64,000 nucleotides of DNA from CAYMEK01 sp964389305. Lineage in GTDB: Bacteria > Spirochaetota > Spirochaetia > SZUA-6 > DRHE01. The notes beneath the pieces are model-generated. The model did no database searches. It was not told where the DNA came from and saw only the letters and a list, made by a program, of their open reading frames with translations. The stretch spans positions 1 to 64,000 of the forward strand of contig CAYMEK010000010.1 in NCBI GenBank assembly GCA_964389305.1, written 5' to 3'. A program made the translations under genes and the position numbers. Shown one piece after another: positions 34,040 to 43,258 of the stretch (positions within the stretch are counted from its first letter, which is position 1; every line of letters begins with the position of its first letter).

Positions 34040-35983
34040 ATGGTTGTAGTCCTGGAACACGATATCAAGGAACAGGAAAAGAGGCATATCGTCTCCTTCC
34101 TCGAACAGAAAGGTTTTCGCATCCGGGAGATCCGGGGCGAAGAGGAAACGATCCTCGGCGCGGTGGGAATCGTGGCCATCGACCTGCGGGAAGTAGAGAT
34201 TCTTCCCGGGGTGGCCAGGGTCATTCCCATCACCAAGCCCTACAAGCTGGCGTCCAGGGAGTTCAAGAAGGAAGACACCTCGATTCCCGTCGGACCGGTG
34301 AAGATCGGCGGAGGCCGAATCGCGGTAATGGCCGGTCCCTGCGCTGTCGAGTCTCGGCAGCAGATCATGGACATCGCCGGGCTGGTCCGGGAATCCGGGG
34401 CGGTGATCTTGCGAGGGGGAGCCTACAAGCCCAGGACCTCCCCGTACGCCTTCCAGGGTCTGGGAGAGGAAGGACTGAACTACCTGAAGGAGGCAGGGGA
34501 GGCGAATGGAATGCCGGTCATCTCCGAGATCGTGAGCCCGGAGCACCTGGAGATGTTTGCCGAGTACGTGGACATCCTGCAGATCGGAGCCCGGAACATG
34601 CAGAACTTCGAGCTGCTGAAAAAGGTGGGACCGTTGAACAAACCGGTGCTGCTCAAGCGGGGAGCGGCGGCCACCATCCAGGACCTGCTCATGTCTGCCG
34701 AATACCTGCTGGCCCACGGCACCGATTACGTGATGCTCTGCGAACGAGGAATCCGCACCTTCGAAACCTACACCCGCAATACCCTCGACATCTCCGCCAT
34801 CCCTGTCGTCAAGAAGCTCAGCCACCTCCCGATCCTGGTCGATCCCAGCCACGGGACGGGAATCCGCGCCAAAGTGCTGCCCATGGCTCTGGCGGCCGTG
34901 GCCGCCGGGGCCGACGGGTTGATCGTGGAGGTGCACACGGACCCCGAACGCGCTCTTTCCGACGGCCCCCAGTCCCTGTATCCCGAGCAGTTCGAAAAGC
35001 TGATGCGGGATATCGAAGCTCTGGCCCCCGTGCTGAGCAAAGAACCGGCCAGGCTCCCCGAGAAACTGCCCCATCTTCTCAATCGGGACGCCCGCCCGGC
35101 TCCCGACCGAGCCGAAGTTCTCAGCGCCTCCTTTCAGGGCGAGCCGGGAGCCTTCAGTGAAAACGCTCTGCTGCGCTACTTCTCAGACGACATCCGGCCG
35201 GTCCCGCAAAAGGAGTTTCGGGACGTATTCGAGGCGGTCCTCGAGGGTCGAAGCCACTACGGAATCATTCCCATCGAGAACACCCTTACCGGCTCGATCC
35301 ACCAGAACTATGATCTGCTGCTTCAGTACCCGGACATCCGCATCGTAGGGGAAAAGAAGATCCGGATCATTCATAACCTGATCGGCCTGCCGGAAGCGGA
35401 AATCAAGGACATACGCCGGGTATACTCCCATCCCCAGGCCCTGTCTCAGTGCGCCCGCTTTCTGGACGGCTATTCCGGCTGGCAGCAGGTCCCCTTCTAC
35501 GACACCGCCGGCTCGATCGCCTTCATCGCCGGGGAAGGCAAAAAAGAGTATGCGGGGATCGCCAGCCTGGAGGCCGCCCGGGTCCACAAGATGAAAGTGC
35601 TGAAGGAGGGAATCGAGACGGAGAGTCAGAACTACACCCGTTTCGTCATCATCGCCCGGGAGGAGATGTCTCCAGCCGTCTCTCCGGGCCCGGCATCGAG
35701 CGGCCGGATCGAGCAGGCCGGTCGCGCCGGTCCCAACCGGGCTTCGCTGGTCTTCTCCACTGCTAACACGCCGGGCTCCCTATTTCGGGCCCTGCAGGTC
35801 CTGGCCGAGCGGAACATCAATATGGTCAAGCTGGAATCCAGGCCCATCGGCGGCAAGCCCTGGGAAGAGATGTTCTACGTGGATGTAGATATCCCGCCCG
35901 AGACGAAGTTGTTCGATCTCTCTCTCGAGGAATTGGACCGGGTCACCGAGACCATGCGCATATTGGGAGTGTATACCGTCTAG
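34040..35983 (+). CDS. Fused DAHP synthase - prephenate dehydratase - ACT protein
   Basis: The 647-residue protein joins the first committed step of the shikimate pathway with the first phenylalanine-specific step. Residues 1-75 are the ferredoxin-like regulatory domain of type Ibeta DAHP synthase. Residues 95-340 are the barrel (AVMAGPCAVES, LRGGAYKPRTSPYAFQGLG, VDPSHGTGIR). Residues about 365-555 are prephenate dehydratase (ASFQGEPGAFSE, IPIENTLTGSI, NYTRFVII with the TRF motif). The end is an ACT domain with LESRP, the Phe-binding element. No chorismate mutase domain fits in the linker. Phenylalanine bound by the ACT domain could inhibit both activities. Confidence 0.93.
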   Translation: MVVVLEHDIKEQEKRHIVSFLEQKGFRIREIRGEEETILGAVGIVAIDLREVEILPGVARVIPITKPYKLASREFKKEDTSIPVGPVKIGGGRIAVMAGPCAVESRQQIMDIAGLVRESGAVILRGGAYKPRTSPYAFQGLGEEGLNYLKEAGEANGMPVISEIVSPEHLEMFAEYVDILQIGARNMQNFELLKKVGPLNKPVLLKRGAAATIQDLLMSAEYLLAHGTDYVMLCERGIRTFETYTRNTLDISAIPVVKKLSHLPILVDPSHGTGIRAKVLPMALAAVAAGADGLIVEVHTDPERALSDGPQSLYPEQFEKLMRDIEALAPVLSKEPARLPEKLPHLLNRDARPAPDRAEVLSASFQGEPGAFSENALLRYFSDDIRPVPQKEFRDVFEAVLEGRSHYGIIPIENTLTGSIHQNYDLLLQYPDIRIVGEKKIRIIHNLIGLPEAEIKDIRRVYSHPQALSQCARFLDGYSGWQQVPFYDTAGSIAFIAGEGKKEYAGIASLEAARVHKMKVLKEGIETESQNYTRFVIIAREEMSPAVSPGPASSGRIEQAGRAGPNRASLVFSTANTPGSLFRALQVLAERNINMVKLESRPIGGKPWEEMFYVDVDIPPETKLFDLSLEELDRVTETMRILGVYTV

Positions 35984-35998
35984 CCCCGCCTGCTTTGG

Positions 35999-37417
35999 CT
36001 ACTGGTCCACCACTCCCATCTTCTTGAGTTGTTCCTCTTCTTCCTTCAGGGCCACATAGTCATAGCGTTTTCTGTTGGCCCGCACGACGCAGTTCTTTAC
36101 TCCGCTGAGCTCGATCCGTACCCCCTTGATTCGCTTCCTCTCCTCCCCCGAGGCCTCGTGGCGGAAGTACTCGTTCAGGCCTTCCATCCGGCGATGCATT
36201 AGCTGAAGCTCGCCCAGATTCTTCTTGAGGAACAGGTGCAGCTGCTCCTCCGAGGCCTGGTTCAAACGGTTGTGCGAGCCGCTTTCCGGTGAGACCAATC
36301 CGGCGAACAGAACCGCCTTCCTGCGCACCCGCTCGACGAAGCCGTTGAACTCTATCACTTCGCTCTGAGTGGAAGAGGTTCGGTTATCGAAGTAGCGGAT
36401 CTCGATCGTCAGCCTGCTTTCCCGGCTTTTAAAAGCTCTCTTCAGCCAGGCCCGCAGCTTGTCGCCAAAGCCCCGCCTGCCCTTCTCCAGCATCTCCTGG
36501 TTGGCGGTGACTTTCTTGAGGGCGTCGTTCAGATATCCCCCGGCGGGCAGCATCAGACGGATCGCCTCGAGCAGGATCTGCCTGAAATCGGGCTTGGTTC
36601 GCTTCCTTTCGTTGAGCTGCTCGGGTATCTTCAGGCTGTCCACGGCCCGCTCCTGCAGCTCGGAAGCGTTTTCGGCAAACTCCTCATTCAGGATCTCCAT
36701 CACCAGATCCCGATAGAAAGGCTGTCCCTTCATTTCCCGTATGAAGGCGCTCTTCAGCAGCTCGTAGGCATTCTCCGGACTTTCTGTATAGGACTCGGCC
36801 AGGGCGGTGCGGATCGGAGTCAGCAGCTTGCGGCGCAGCTCGAGCTTGTAGGTCTGCCTTTTGAAGGAGATGAGCTGCTTGAGCAGGGCGAGAATAGCCC
36901 GCGATTGGGACAGCATCTGGTCCAGGGAGGAAGTTACCATGCTGGTGGATACCCTGTCGCCGCTCAGGCGAACCTTGCTCAGGGTCTCCGCCAGGAGCGC
37001 GGTGGTTGCATCCGGGGAGGTTTCTGCTACGTGCAGCCAGTTTATGTACTGTATCAGCGCGATGATCCGTTTCAGCCGATCGAGATTGAGAAACTCCAGG
37101 CTGAACTGATAGTAGTTGTCCAGAAAATCCAACTGGGAATGGAACTCTGAAAGCCTCTGGCTGAGCTTTTCGACCTTCTCGGACTCGAGCACCGCTCCCT
37201 GCGGAGGAAGAATAACCTCCGATATCTTCTGCTCATACTTGTAGGGATCCTCGTGCACGAAAGATTTATGGAGGAGAACGCCGTACAAGTTTTCGAACAG
37301 ACTTTTGAAGATTCGAAAGCTTTCTTTTAGTTGAGGGAGTCCTTTCTGCTCCAAGAACTGCCGCTTCGCTTCGACCGCTGCCTCCAGGCGGCCTTGAAAG
37401 CTCTCGGATTCTGACAT
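35999..37417 (-). CDS. Hypothetical 472-residue cytoplasmic protein
   Basis: I recognise no domain. The protein starts MSESESFQGRLEAAVE, is strongly helical and charged through most of its length, and has no signal peptide or membrane segment. Heptad-like stretches (EKVEKLSQRLSEFHSQLDFL; KGRRGFGDKLRAWLKRAF) suggest helical bundles. The tail is basic, then acidic (KEEEEQLKKMG). It is convergent with the aromatic fusion gene and divergent from the DUF4416 gene. The frame is long and well composed, so it is a real gene, perhaps lineage specific. Confidence 0.75.
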   Translation of the reverse strand: MSESESFQGRLEAAVEAKRQFLEQKGLPQLKESFRIFKSLFENLYGVLLHKSFVHEDPYKYEQKISEVILPPQGAVLESEKVEKLSQRLSEFHSQLDFLDNYYQFSLEFLNLDRLKRIIALIQYINWLHVAETSPDATTALLAETLSKVRLSGDRVSTSMVTSSLDQMLSQSRAILALLKQLISFKRQTYKLELRRKLLTPIRTALAESYTESPENAYELLKSAFIREMKGQPFYRDLVMEILNEEFAENASELQERAVDSLKIPEQLNERKRTKPDFRQILLEAIRLMLPAGGYLNDALKKVTANQEMLEKGRRGFGDKLRAWLKRAFKSRESRLTIEIRYFDNRTSSTQSEVIEFNGFVERVRRKAVLFAGLVSPESGSHNRLNQASEEQLHLFLKKNLGELQLMHRRMEGLNEYFRHEASGEERKRIKGVRIELSGVKNCVVRANRKRYDYVALKEEEEQLKKMGVVDQ

Positions 37418-37472
37418 ATACAGGAGTATAAAGGATAGGCCGGTACCTGACAATCGGAAACTCTGGAGAGTT

Positions 37473-38045
37473 ATGGGCCAGATCAATCCCTTCCGACCGG
37501 AGAAGCTGGTGCTCCCGGTTCTGATCTCGGATCCCGCCGTTCGACCGCTGCTGCTCGATCGGCTTCGCGTTCGCTTCGGAGAGATCGACTATACCAGCGT
37601 AGATCTCCCCTTTCGACAAACCCGTTACTACGACGAGCAGATGGGGGTTCCCATAACCCGCTTCTTTCTCTCCTTCCGGGAGCTGGTGGATCCGGGCGCT
37701 CTGTCCGGGATCAAAATCGAAACCAACCGAATCGAAGCAGAGCACCTACTTTCAGCTCGGCGCAGGGTCAATCTAGACCCGGGGCTTCTCAGCCTGAGCC
37801 GGTTCATCCTGGCATCGACCAAGGACGGTTCGCATCGGGTACCGCTGGGCGAGGGAATATACGCGGAAATCACCCTGGTCTACGAACGTGGACAGTACAG
37901 GCCTTTGGAGTGGACCTATCCGGACTACCGCAGCGACGAGTACCGCAGCATCCTCGAGGAAATTCGCACACTGTACAAGGCCCAGCTCCGCGGTCGTGCA
38001 CTCAGAGCCGGCACTCCCGCCTCCAGATCGCCACGGCCTCGCTGA
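37473..38045 (+). CDS. DUF4416 family protein
   Basis: The 190-residue protein carries the DUF4416 pattern: LRVRFGEIDYTSVDLPFRQTRYY is split as FGEIDYTS and PFRQTRYYDEQMG, then IKIETNRIEAEHL, RRRVNLDPGLLSLSRFILASTKDG, GIYAEITLVYE and WTYPDYRS. The function is unknown; database names such as GTP-binding protein rest on weak evidence. The family is common in deltaproteobacteria and spirochaetes. GGAGAG lies just before the ATG. The last 44 nt overlap the convergent HAD gene. Confidence 0.88.
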   Translation: MGQINPFRPEKLVLPVLISDPAVRPLLLDRLRVRFGEIDYTSVDLPFRQTRYYDEQMGVPITRFFLSFRELVDPGALSGIKIETNRIEAEHLLSARRRVNLDPGLLSLSRFILASTKDGSHRVPLGEGIYAEITLVYERGQYRPLEWTYPDYRSDEYRSILEEIRTLYKAQLRGRALRAGTPASRSPRPR

Positions 38046-38841
38046 AATCCGATTCATCCCCGCCGCGAACCACGGGGAACTGGCCGGCCAGCTCCTCCGG
38101 GGCTCCGCCGACTACGAAGCTTTTCGCTGCCCAACGCAGCAGGTCCAGGTCGTTGAAATCGTTTCCCACAGCCAGGATCCTGTCCTCCCGTATCCCCTTG
38201 GTGCGGGCGAGCCACCGGGAGGCCAACGCCTTGGATACCCGGCCGGGAAAAATCTCCAGCCAGCGGGATTTGCCGTCCAGCGGTGAGGTGGTGCGGATGA
38301 CCGTCAGGCCGGGCAGCTGTGCTTTGATCTGCCGGTAACAGGAGAAGCTGCGGAAATAGGGCTCGATGGCCAGTAGCTGGCAGGCCTTGCGCATAGGCAG
38401 GAGCCCGGGCCTCCCGGGTTTGGCGAATTCCCTGTACAGGGCGCAGCGAGCCTCGAAGTCCGGATTACCCTCGCCCGAGGAGTAGTACACGAAATGATGG
38501 TTGTGCGGAATCGGGCGGTGCACCATAAAATCCAACGAGCGGCTCGAGAAAGCCTCAAAAGCAGATGCGACCTCCTCCTTGCTCATCGAGATGCTCCGCA
38601 ACAGCTTCTGGCTCCGCCAGGCCAGGATCCCGGCACCGGAGGAGAATATCAGGAAATCGATGGGAAACCCGTCGGCCAGGACCCGACGGGCGGAGAGCAG
38701 GTGACGCCCCGTGGCGACGACCCGCAGAACCCGGCGGGAGCCAAGGTCTTCAAGAGTCCGGTAGTTGCGCGCGCTGATTCGCCTCTCGCTCTGGAACAAG
38801 GTTCCGTCCAGATCGGTGACCACCATCCCCGGTTTCGGCAT
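38002..38841 (-). CDS. HAD-superfamily hydrolase, Cof/IIB type
   Basis: The 279-residue protein has HAD motif I (VVTDLDGTLFQSE), motif II (VVATGRHLLSARRVL) and motif IV (ILAVGNDFNDLDLLRWA), with a C2B cap of about 110 residues between. It should dephosphorylate a sugar phosphate or cofactor such as PLP. The ATG at 38841 follows a GGGGGGTGC ribosome binding site. Confidence 0.92.
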   Translation of the reverse strand: MPKPGMVVTDLDGTLFQSERRISARNYRTLEDLGSRRVLRVVATGRHLLSARRVLADGFPIDFLIFSSGAGILAWRSQKLLRSISMSKEEVASAFEAFSSRSLDFMVHRPIPHNHHFVYYSSGEGNPDFEARCALYREFAKPGRPGLLPMRKACQLLAIEPYFRSFSCYRQIKAQLPGLTVIRTTSPLDGKSRWLEIFPGRVSKALASRWLARTKGIREDRILAVGNDFNDLDLLRWAAKSFVVGGAPEELAGQFPVVRGGDESDFSEAVAIWRRECRL

Positions 38842-38878
38842 TAAAGCACCCCCCAATAAATATATCGCAGATTCGGCT

Positions 38879-38907
38879 TTGAAAAGTACTCCTGAAACGC
38901 CTATACT
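38879..38907 (+). promoter_or_regulatory. Promoter of the glycolipid glycosyltransferase gene
   Basis: TTGAAA (38879-38884), a 17-nt spacer and TATACT (38902-38907). The leader to the ATG at 38931 is about 17 nt and contains GGAAG at a good distance. Confidence 0.55.
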
Positions 38908-38930
38908 TGACGGGGCTGACGGAAGCCGTG

Positions 38931-40079
38931 ATGACCAAGATTCACTTTGCCATGATAGAGGCCGGCGGCGGACACAAAATGCCGGCTGTGGCCGTATACG
39001 AAGCCTTACGGAAGCTTTTTCCCGGAAAATACGAGCTGCGCCTCCTGGACTTCATGAAGGATCTGGGCTGCACGGATCTGGATGACGTGCACAAAAAAAC
39101 CTGGAAGTACCTGCTATCTCACCCCGAGCTGACCAAGAGCATTCAGACTTTCGACTTCATCACCGGCCCGGTCAATATCCAGATCTACCGCCTGTTCCTG
39201 GACCGCTTCGGCAAGTACGTAGTGCGCTATTTGTACAACGAAAAACCGGATTTGCTTTTCTCCACTCATTATTTCAACACCATGGGGGTGGCCCATATCC
39301 GCAAGCTCTACGGAATCGGGCCCATTCTGATCAACTATCTCACCGAGATCTTTGATTTCGACTCCTACTGGTACCTGAAAAACGTGGACCACTACATCGT
39401 GGCCTCCAAACAAGCCGAAAAGAAACTGCTGAAGAAGAAGTTCCCCGCCGAAAAACTTCACGTGTTCCCTTACCCGGTCCGGCGCAGCTTTTTCACTGTG
39501 AATCGCAGCAAAGCCGAGATCTTAAGGAGCCTTGGCCTCGAGACCGGCCGCAAGACGCTGCTGGTGGTCCTGGGCGGTGAGGGAATCGGTTCGATCTACA
39601 GGATGGTCGAGGCCCTGGTCAGGCGGCGCTTCGCTCTCAACGTGATCGCCGTAACCGGGAAGAACGAGCAGCTCCGCCGGAATCTCGAAAGGGATTTCGC
39701 CAGCCTGAGGAACCCGACCCGGATAGTGGCTCTGGGCTACCAGGAGCAGATCAACGAACTCATCTACGCCTCCGACTTCTGTTTCATCAAACCTGGACCG
39801 GCCACCACCTGGGAAGTGCTGTCCATGAAAAAACCGATAATCTTTTTCGAGAGCGCCCAGCTCAGCGAGAACCCGAACGTTAAATTCGTGGTCGAGAACC
39901 GTCTCGGTTACTACGTAGGAAATGCGCCTCGCAAGCTCTGTCAGATCGTAGAATGGTTTCTCGCAGGCTATGGCCTGGAAGAATGCCGGCGGGCCTATAG
40001 GCAACTCAAAATAGAAAACGGGGCAGAGCCGATCGCCCGCTTTCTGGACCGGATACTCGAGGAACGAAAGCAGAGCTAG
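38931..40079 (+). CDS. Glycosyltransferase of the MGDG synthase/GT28 type
   Basis: The 382-residue protein has an N-terminal MGDG-synthase domain (IEAGGGHKMPAVAVYEAL, then DLLFSTHYFNTMG) and a C-terminal GT28 nucleotide-sugar domain (VVLGGEGIGSIYRMV, GYQEQINELIYASDFCFIKPG, TWEVLSMKKPIIFF). Such enzymes move galactose or glucose from UDP-sugar to diacylglycerol at the cytoplasmic membrane, and spirochaete membranes often contain such glycolipids. The start is the ATG at 38931. Confidence 0.88.
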   Translation: MTKIHFAMIEAGGGHKMPAVAVYEALRKLFPGKYELRLLDFMKDLGCTDLDDVHKKTWKYLLSHPELTKSIQTFDFITGPVNIQIYRLFLDRFGKYVVRYLYNEKPDLLFSTHYFNTMGVAHIRKLYGIGPILINYLTEIFDFDSYWYLKNVDHYIVASKQAEKKLLKKKFPAEKLHVFPYPVRRSFFTVNRSKAEILRSLGLETGRKTLLVVLGGEGIGSIYRMVEALVRRRFALNVIAVTGKNEQLRRNLERDFASLRNPTRIVALGYQEQINELIYASDFCFIKPGPATTWEVLSMKKPIIFFESAQLSENPNVKFVVENRLGYYVGNAPRKLCQIVEWFLAGYGLEECRRAYRQLKIENGAEPIARFLDRILEERKQS

Positions 40080-40132
40080 ATCGGAAGCGCGTCAGCCCCA
40101 GGCCACGACAGGTCCGCATTCCGCCTCTTTCC

Positions 40133-40162
40133 TTGACGTGCTCAACCGGTCGGTAGTATCGT
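40133..40162 (+). promoter_or_regulatory. Promoter of the phosphate butyryltransferase gene
   Basis: TTGACG (40133-40138), an 18-nt spacer and TATCGT (40157-40162). The ATG at 40178 is 15 nt further and lacks a clear Shine-Dalgarno sequence, so the leader is about 9 nt. Confidence 0.45.
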
Positions 40163-40177
40163 TAGCAGGCAAAAAAG

Positions 40178-41077
40178 ATGATAAAAACATTCACCGAACT
40201 GGAACAGGCCGCCAAATCGAGACCTTCCAGGCGTCTGGCCCTGGCCATGGCCGAGGAGGCGGACGCCCTCAAAGCTGTGATCAGCGCCGCCAAGCAAAAC
40301 ATCGTGGAGCCCATTCTGGTGGGCGATGAGTCCGCCGTGCGGAATATCGCCGAACGGGAAGAACTGGATATCTCCCCGTACCGCATCGTTGACGTCGAAG
40401 GGGAGGAGCAGTGCGCGGAGCGGGCGGTCGCGCTGGTACGCGGCGGGGAGGCCGAGGTGCTGATGAAAGGCAGGACTCCCACCGCCGTGATCATGCGGGC
40501 CATCCTGAACCGCAAGAGCGGGCTGCGGGGAGCCGGAGTCCTTTCCCACGTGTCGATCATCGAGATCGAACGCTACCACAAGTTTCTGCTCATGTCCGAT
40601 CCCGGCATCAATATCGCCCCCGATCTGGCTACCAAGGCAAACATTATCCGCAATGCCGTAGGGGTGGCCCATAAGCTGGGCATCGAGCTGCCCAAGGTCG
40701 CGGTCATCGCGGCGGTGGAGAAGGTGAATCCCGAGGCCATGCCGGCCACCGTAGATGCGGCCCTGCTGGCCAAGATGTCCGAACGAGGACAGATAACCGG
40801 ATGCATCGTGGACGGGCCGTTCGCCCTGGACAACGCCCTTTCCGAGAAATCCTGCCGGACCAAAGGCATCAAGACCGAGGTAGGCGGAGACGCCGACATC
40901 CTGCTCATGCCCGATATCGAAGCGGCCAATGTCTTCTACAAAACTCTGGCCTACCTCGTCCAGGCCAAAATCGCCGCCCTCACTATCGGAGCCCGGGCGC
41001 CTGTTGTGATGAGCTCGCGAGCCGACAGCGATACGATCAAATACCTTTCCATCCTGGGCGCCGTATCGCTGGTGTGA
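40178..41077 (+). CDS. ptb: Phosphate butyryltransferase (phosphotransacylase)
   Basis: The 299-residue protein has the Ptb pattern rather than that of acetyl-transferring Pta: VLMKGRTPTAVIMRAIL, LSHVSIIEIERYHKFLLMSDPGINIAP, CIVDGPFALDNALS and VGGDADILLMPDIEAAN. It converts butyryl-CoA or another short-chain acyl-CoA and phosphate to acyl phosphate, which a kinase would use to make ATP. No kinase is adjacent. Placement just before methylmalonyl-CoA mutase suggests propionyl-, isobutyryl- or branched-chain substrates. Confidence 0.93.
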   Translation: MIKTFTELEQAAKSRPSRRLALAMAEEADALKAVISAAKQNIVEPILVGDESAVRNIAEREELDISPYRIVDVEGEEQCAERAVALVRGGEAEVLMKGRTPTAVIMRAILNRKSGLRGAGVLSHVSIIEIERYHKFLLMSDPGINIAPDLATKANIIRNAVGVAHKLGIELPKVAVIAAVEKVNPEAMPATVDAALLAKMSERGQITGCIVDGPFALDNALSEKSCRTKGIKTEVGGDADILLMPDIEAANVFYKTLAYLVQAKIAALTIGARAPVVMSSRADSDTIKYLSILGAVSLV

Positions 41078-41110
41078 TCGCGAGCGGGCCGCAGCCGGGG
41101 CCGAGCGCCG

Positions 41111-41139
41111 TTTGCAATCTCCGCTCCAGCGACTATAAT
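41111..41139 (+). promoter_or_regulatory. Promoter of the methylmalonyl-CoA mutase operon
   Basis: TTTGCA (41111-41116), a 17-nt spacer and perfect TATAAT (41134-41139), then a leader with a GGGGGG ribosome binding site before the ATG at 41166. No cobalamin riboswitch is visible here. Confidence 0.65.
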
Positions 41140-41165
41140 AGGACACTGACAAGGGGGGAATAGGA

Positions 41166-42839
41166 ATGCCGCTACCGGAGAAGCTCGAGCAGGCCAGAAA
41201 AGACTGGGAAGGCGGCACCCTGCAGAGAGTGCTCGGCCGCTTCCCCGAACGCAGAGAGGTCTTTTTCACCGGATCGGACAAACCCGTCGAGCGCCTTTAT
41301 CTTCCGGAGCGCTTCTCCGAGGAGGAGTATCTGGAGAAGCAGGGCTTCCCGGGCGAGTACCCCTTTACCCGCGGCGTGCACCCTACCATGTACCGGGGCA
41401 GGCTTTGGACCATGCGCCAGTACGCCGGCTTCGGATCCGCCGAAGAGTCGAACCGCAGATACAAGTTCCTGATGGAGCAGGGGCAGAGCGGGCTGTCGGT
41501 GGCCTTCGATCTGCCCACCCAGGTCGGCTACGACTCCGACGACTCCCGAGCCGAGGGGGAGGTGGGAAAAGTCGGCGTGGCCATCGACACCCTGAAAGAT
41601 ATGGAGATCCTCTTCGACGGCATTCCCCTGGAGAAGGTCTCCACCTCGATGACCATCAACGCCCCGGCGGCTATCCTTCTGGCCATGTACATCGCCGTGG
41701 CCGAAAAGCAGGGGGCGGCCAGGAACAGCCTGCGGGGAACCATCCAGAACGACATCCTCAAAGAGTACGTGGCCAGGGGCACCTATATCTTCCCGCCGGG
41801 ACCTTCGATGCGGCTGATCACCGATGTGTTCGCCTTTTGCACCGCCGAGGTTCCCCTGTGGAACACGATCAGCATTTCCGGATACCACATCCGTGAAGCG
41901 GGCGCCGATGCCTCTCAGGAAGTGGCCTTCACCCTGGCCAACGGGATCGAGTACGTCAAGGCAGCGCTGAAAGCCGGCCTGGACGTGGACGATTTCGCCG
42001 GCCGGCTGTCCTTCTTCTTCAACGCCCACAACGATCTGCTCGAGGAGGTGGCCAAGTTCCGGGCGGCCCGCCGCATCTGGGCGCGGATCATGAAAGAACG
42101 CTTTCAGGCTCGAAACCCCAAATCGATGATGCTGCGCTTTCACACCCAGACCGGCGGCTCGACCCTTACGGCGCAGCAGCCGGACAACAACATCGTACGG
42201 ATAGCCATCCAGGCCCTGGCGGCCGTGCTGGGCGGCACTCAGAGCCTGCACACCAACAGCCGCGAGGAAGCTCTGGCATTGCCGGCCGAAGAGTCGGTGC
42301 GCCTGGCTCTCCGCACCCAGCAGATCCTGGCCCACGAATCCGGAATCACCGCTACCGTAGATCCTCTGGCTGGTTCCTACTATATCGAATCGCTGACCGA
42401 GCGCATCGAAGGCGAAGTCTGGCAGTACATCGATCGGATAGAAGCACTGGGAGGCATGGTGCCTTCGATCCTGAAAGGCTACGTGCAGCGGCAGATCCAG
42501 GAAGCGGCTTTTCGCTATCAGAAAGAAGTAGAGAAGGGCAAGCGGGTCGTGGTCGGGCTCAACAAGTTTCAGCAGCAGGAAAGACCACCCGGGAATCTGC
42601 TGCGCCTGGATCCGGCGATTCGCGAAAAACAGGTCGAGAAACTCGCCCGGGTCAAGGGCTTCCGCAGGGCGAAGCGGGTGCGGGAAAGCTTGAATGCGCT
42701 TCGACAAACGGCGAAACGTGAAGAGGCCAACCTGATGCCCCCGCTTCTGGAGGCGGTTTCCGAGTACGCCTCGCTCGGTGAGATCTGCCAGGTGCTCCGC
42801 GAGGAGTTCGGCGAGCACCACGAGACAATTGTGCTGTGA
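41166..42839 (+). CDS. Methylmalonyl-CoA mutase catalytic subunit
   Basis: The 557-residue protein is the separate large subunit of split, archaeal-like mutases and lacks the B12-binding domain. TMYRGRLWTMRQYAGFGSAEESNRRYKFL is represented by the conserved pieces WTMRQYAGFG and ESNRRYKFL. AFDLPTQVGYDSDD, TISISGYHIREAGA and FHTQTGGSTLTAQQP are also present. With adenosylcobalamin on the small subunit it interconverts methylmalonyl-CoA and succinyl-CoA. It heads mcmA1-mcmA2-meaB-mce. Confidence 0.96.
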   Translation: MPLPEKLEQARKDWEGGTLQRVLGRFPERREVFFTGSDKPVERLYLPERFSEEEYLEKQGFPGEYPFTRGVHPTMYRGRLWTMRQYAGFGSAEESNRRYKFLMEQGQSGLSVAFDLPTQVGYDSDDSRAEGEVGKVGVAIDTLKDMEILFDGIPLEKVSTSMTINAPAAILLAMYIAVAEKQGAARNSLRGTIQNDILKEYVARGTYIFPPGPSMRLITDVFAFCTAEVPLWNTISISGYHIREAGADASQEVAFTLANGIEYVKAALKAGLDVDDFAGRLSFFFNAHNDLLEEVAKFRAARRIWARIMKERFQARNPKSMMLRFHTQTGGSTLTAQQPDNNIVRIAIQALAAVLGGTQSLHTNSREEALALPAEESVRLALRTQQILAHESGITATVDPLAGSYYIESLTERIEGEVWQYIDRIEALGGMVPSILKGYVQRQIQEAAFRYQKEVEKGKRVVVGLNKFQQQERPPGNLLRLDPAIREKQVEKLARVKGFRRAKRVRESLNALRQTAKREEANLMPPLLEAVSEYASLGEICQVLREEFGEHHETIVL

Positions 42840-42865
42840 CAACCGGCGAATGTCAGGAGAGCGAG

Positions 42866-43258
42866 ATGGGCGATAAAAAAGTGCGGATTCTAATCGCCAA
42901 ACCCGGCCTGGACGGTCACGACCGGGGCGCCAAGTTCATAGCCCGGGCCCTGCGGGACGAGGGCTACGAGGTTATCTACACGGGGATCCGCCAGACCCCG
43001 GAAGCCATCGCGCAAACGGCGATCCAGGAAGATGTCGATTTCGTGGGCCTGAGCCTTCTGTCGGGGGCTCACAAAGAGCTGTTTCCCCGGGTGGCGGAGC
43101 TTCTCCGGCAAAAAGGAGCGGAAAACATCAAGATCATCGGAGGCGGAATCATCCCGGAGGAGGACATTCCTTACCTAAAGGAGAGGGGAATTCTGGCTGT
43201 GTTCGGACCCGGGACGAGCAGCAAAGAAATCGTAGCCTTTCTGGAGCACGCCGGGTAA
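42866..43258 (+). CDS. Methylmalonyl-CoA mutase B12-binding subunit
   Basis: The 130-residue protein is the cobalamin domain alone: D16, H18 and G21 in GLDGHDRGAKF form the DxHxxG motif whose histidine ligates cobalt, followed by SLLSGAHKEL and IIGGGIIPEED. The ATG at 42866 is chosen for GGAGAGCGAG upstream; an in-frame GTG at 42836 overlaps the end of the large subunit. The stop overlaps the meaB start (TAATG). Confidence 0.95.
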   Translation: MGDKKVRILIAKPGLDGHDRGAKFIARALRDEGYEVIYTGIRQTPEAIAQTAIQEDVDFVGLSLLSGAHKELFPRVAELLRQKGAENIKIIGGGIIPEEDIPYLKERGILAVFGPGTSSKEIVAFLEHAG

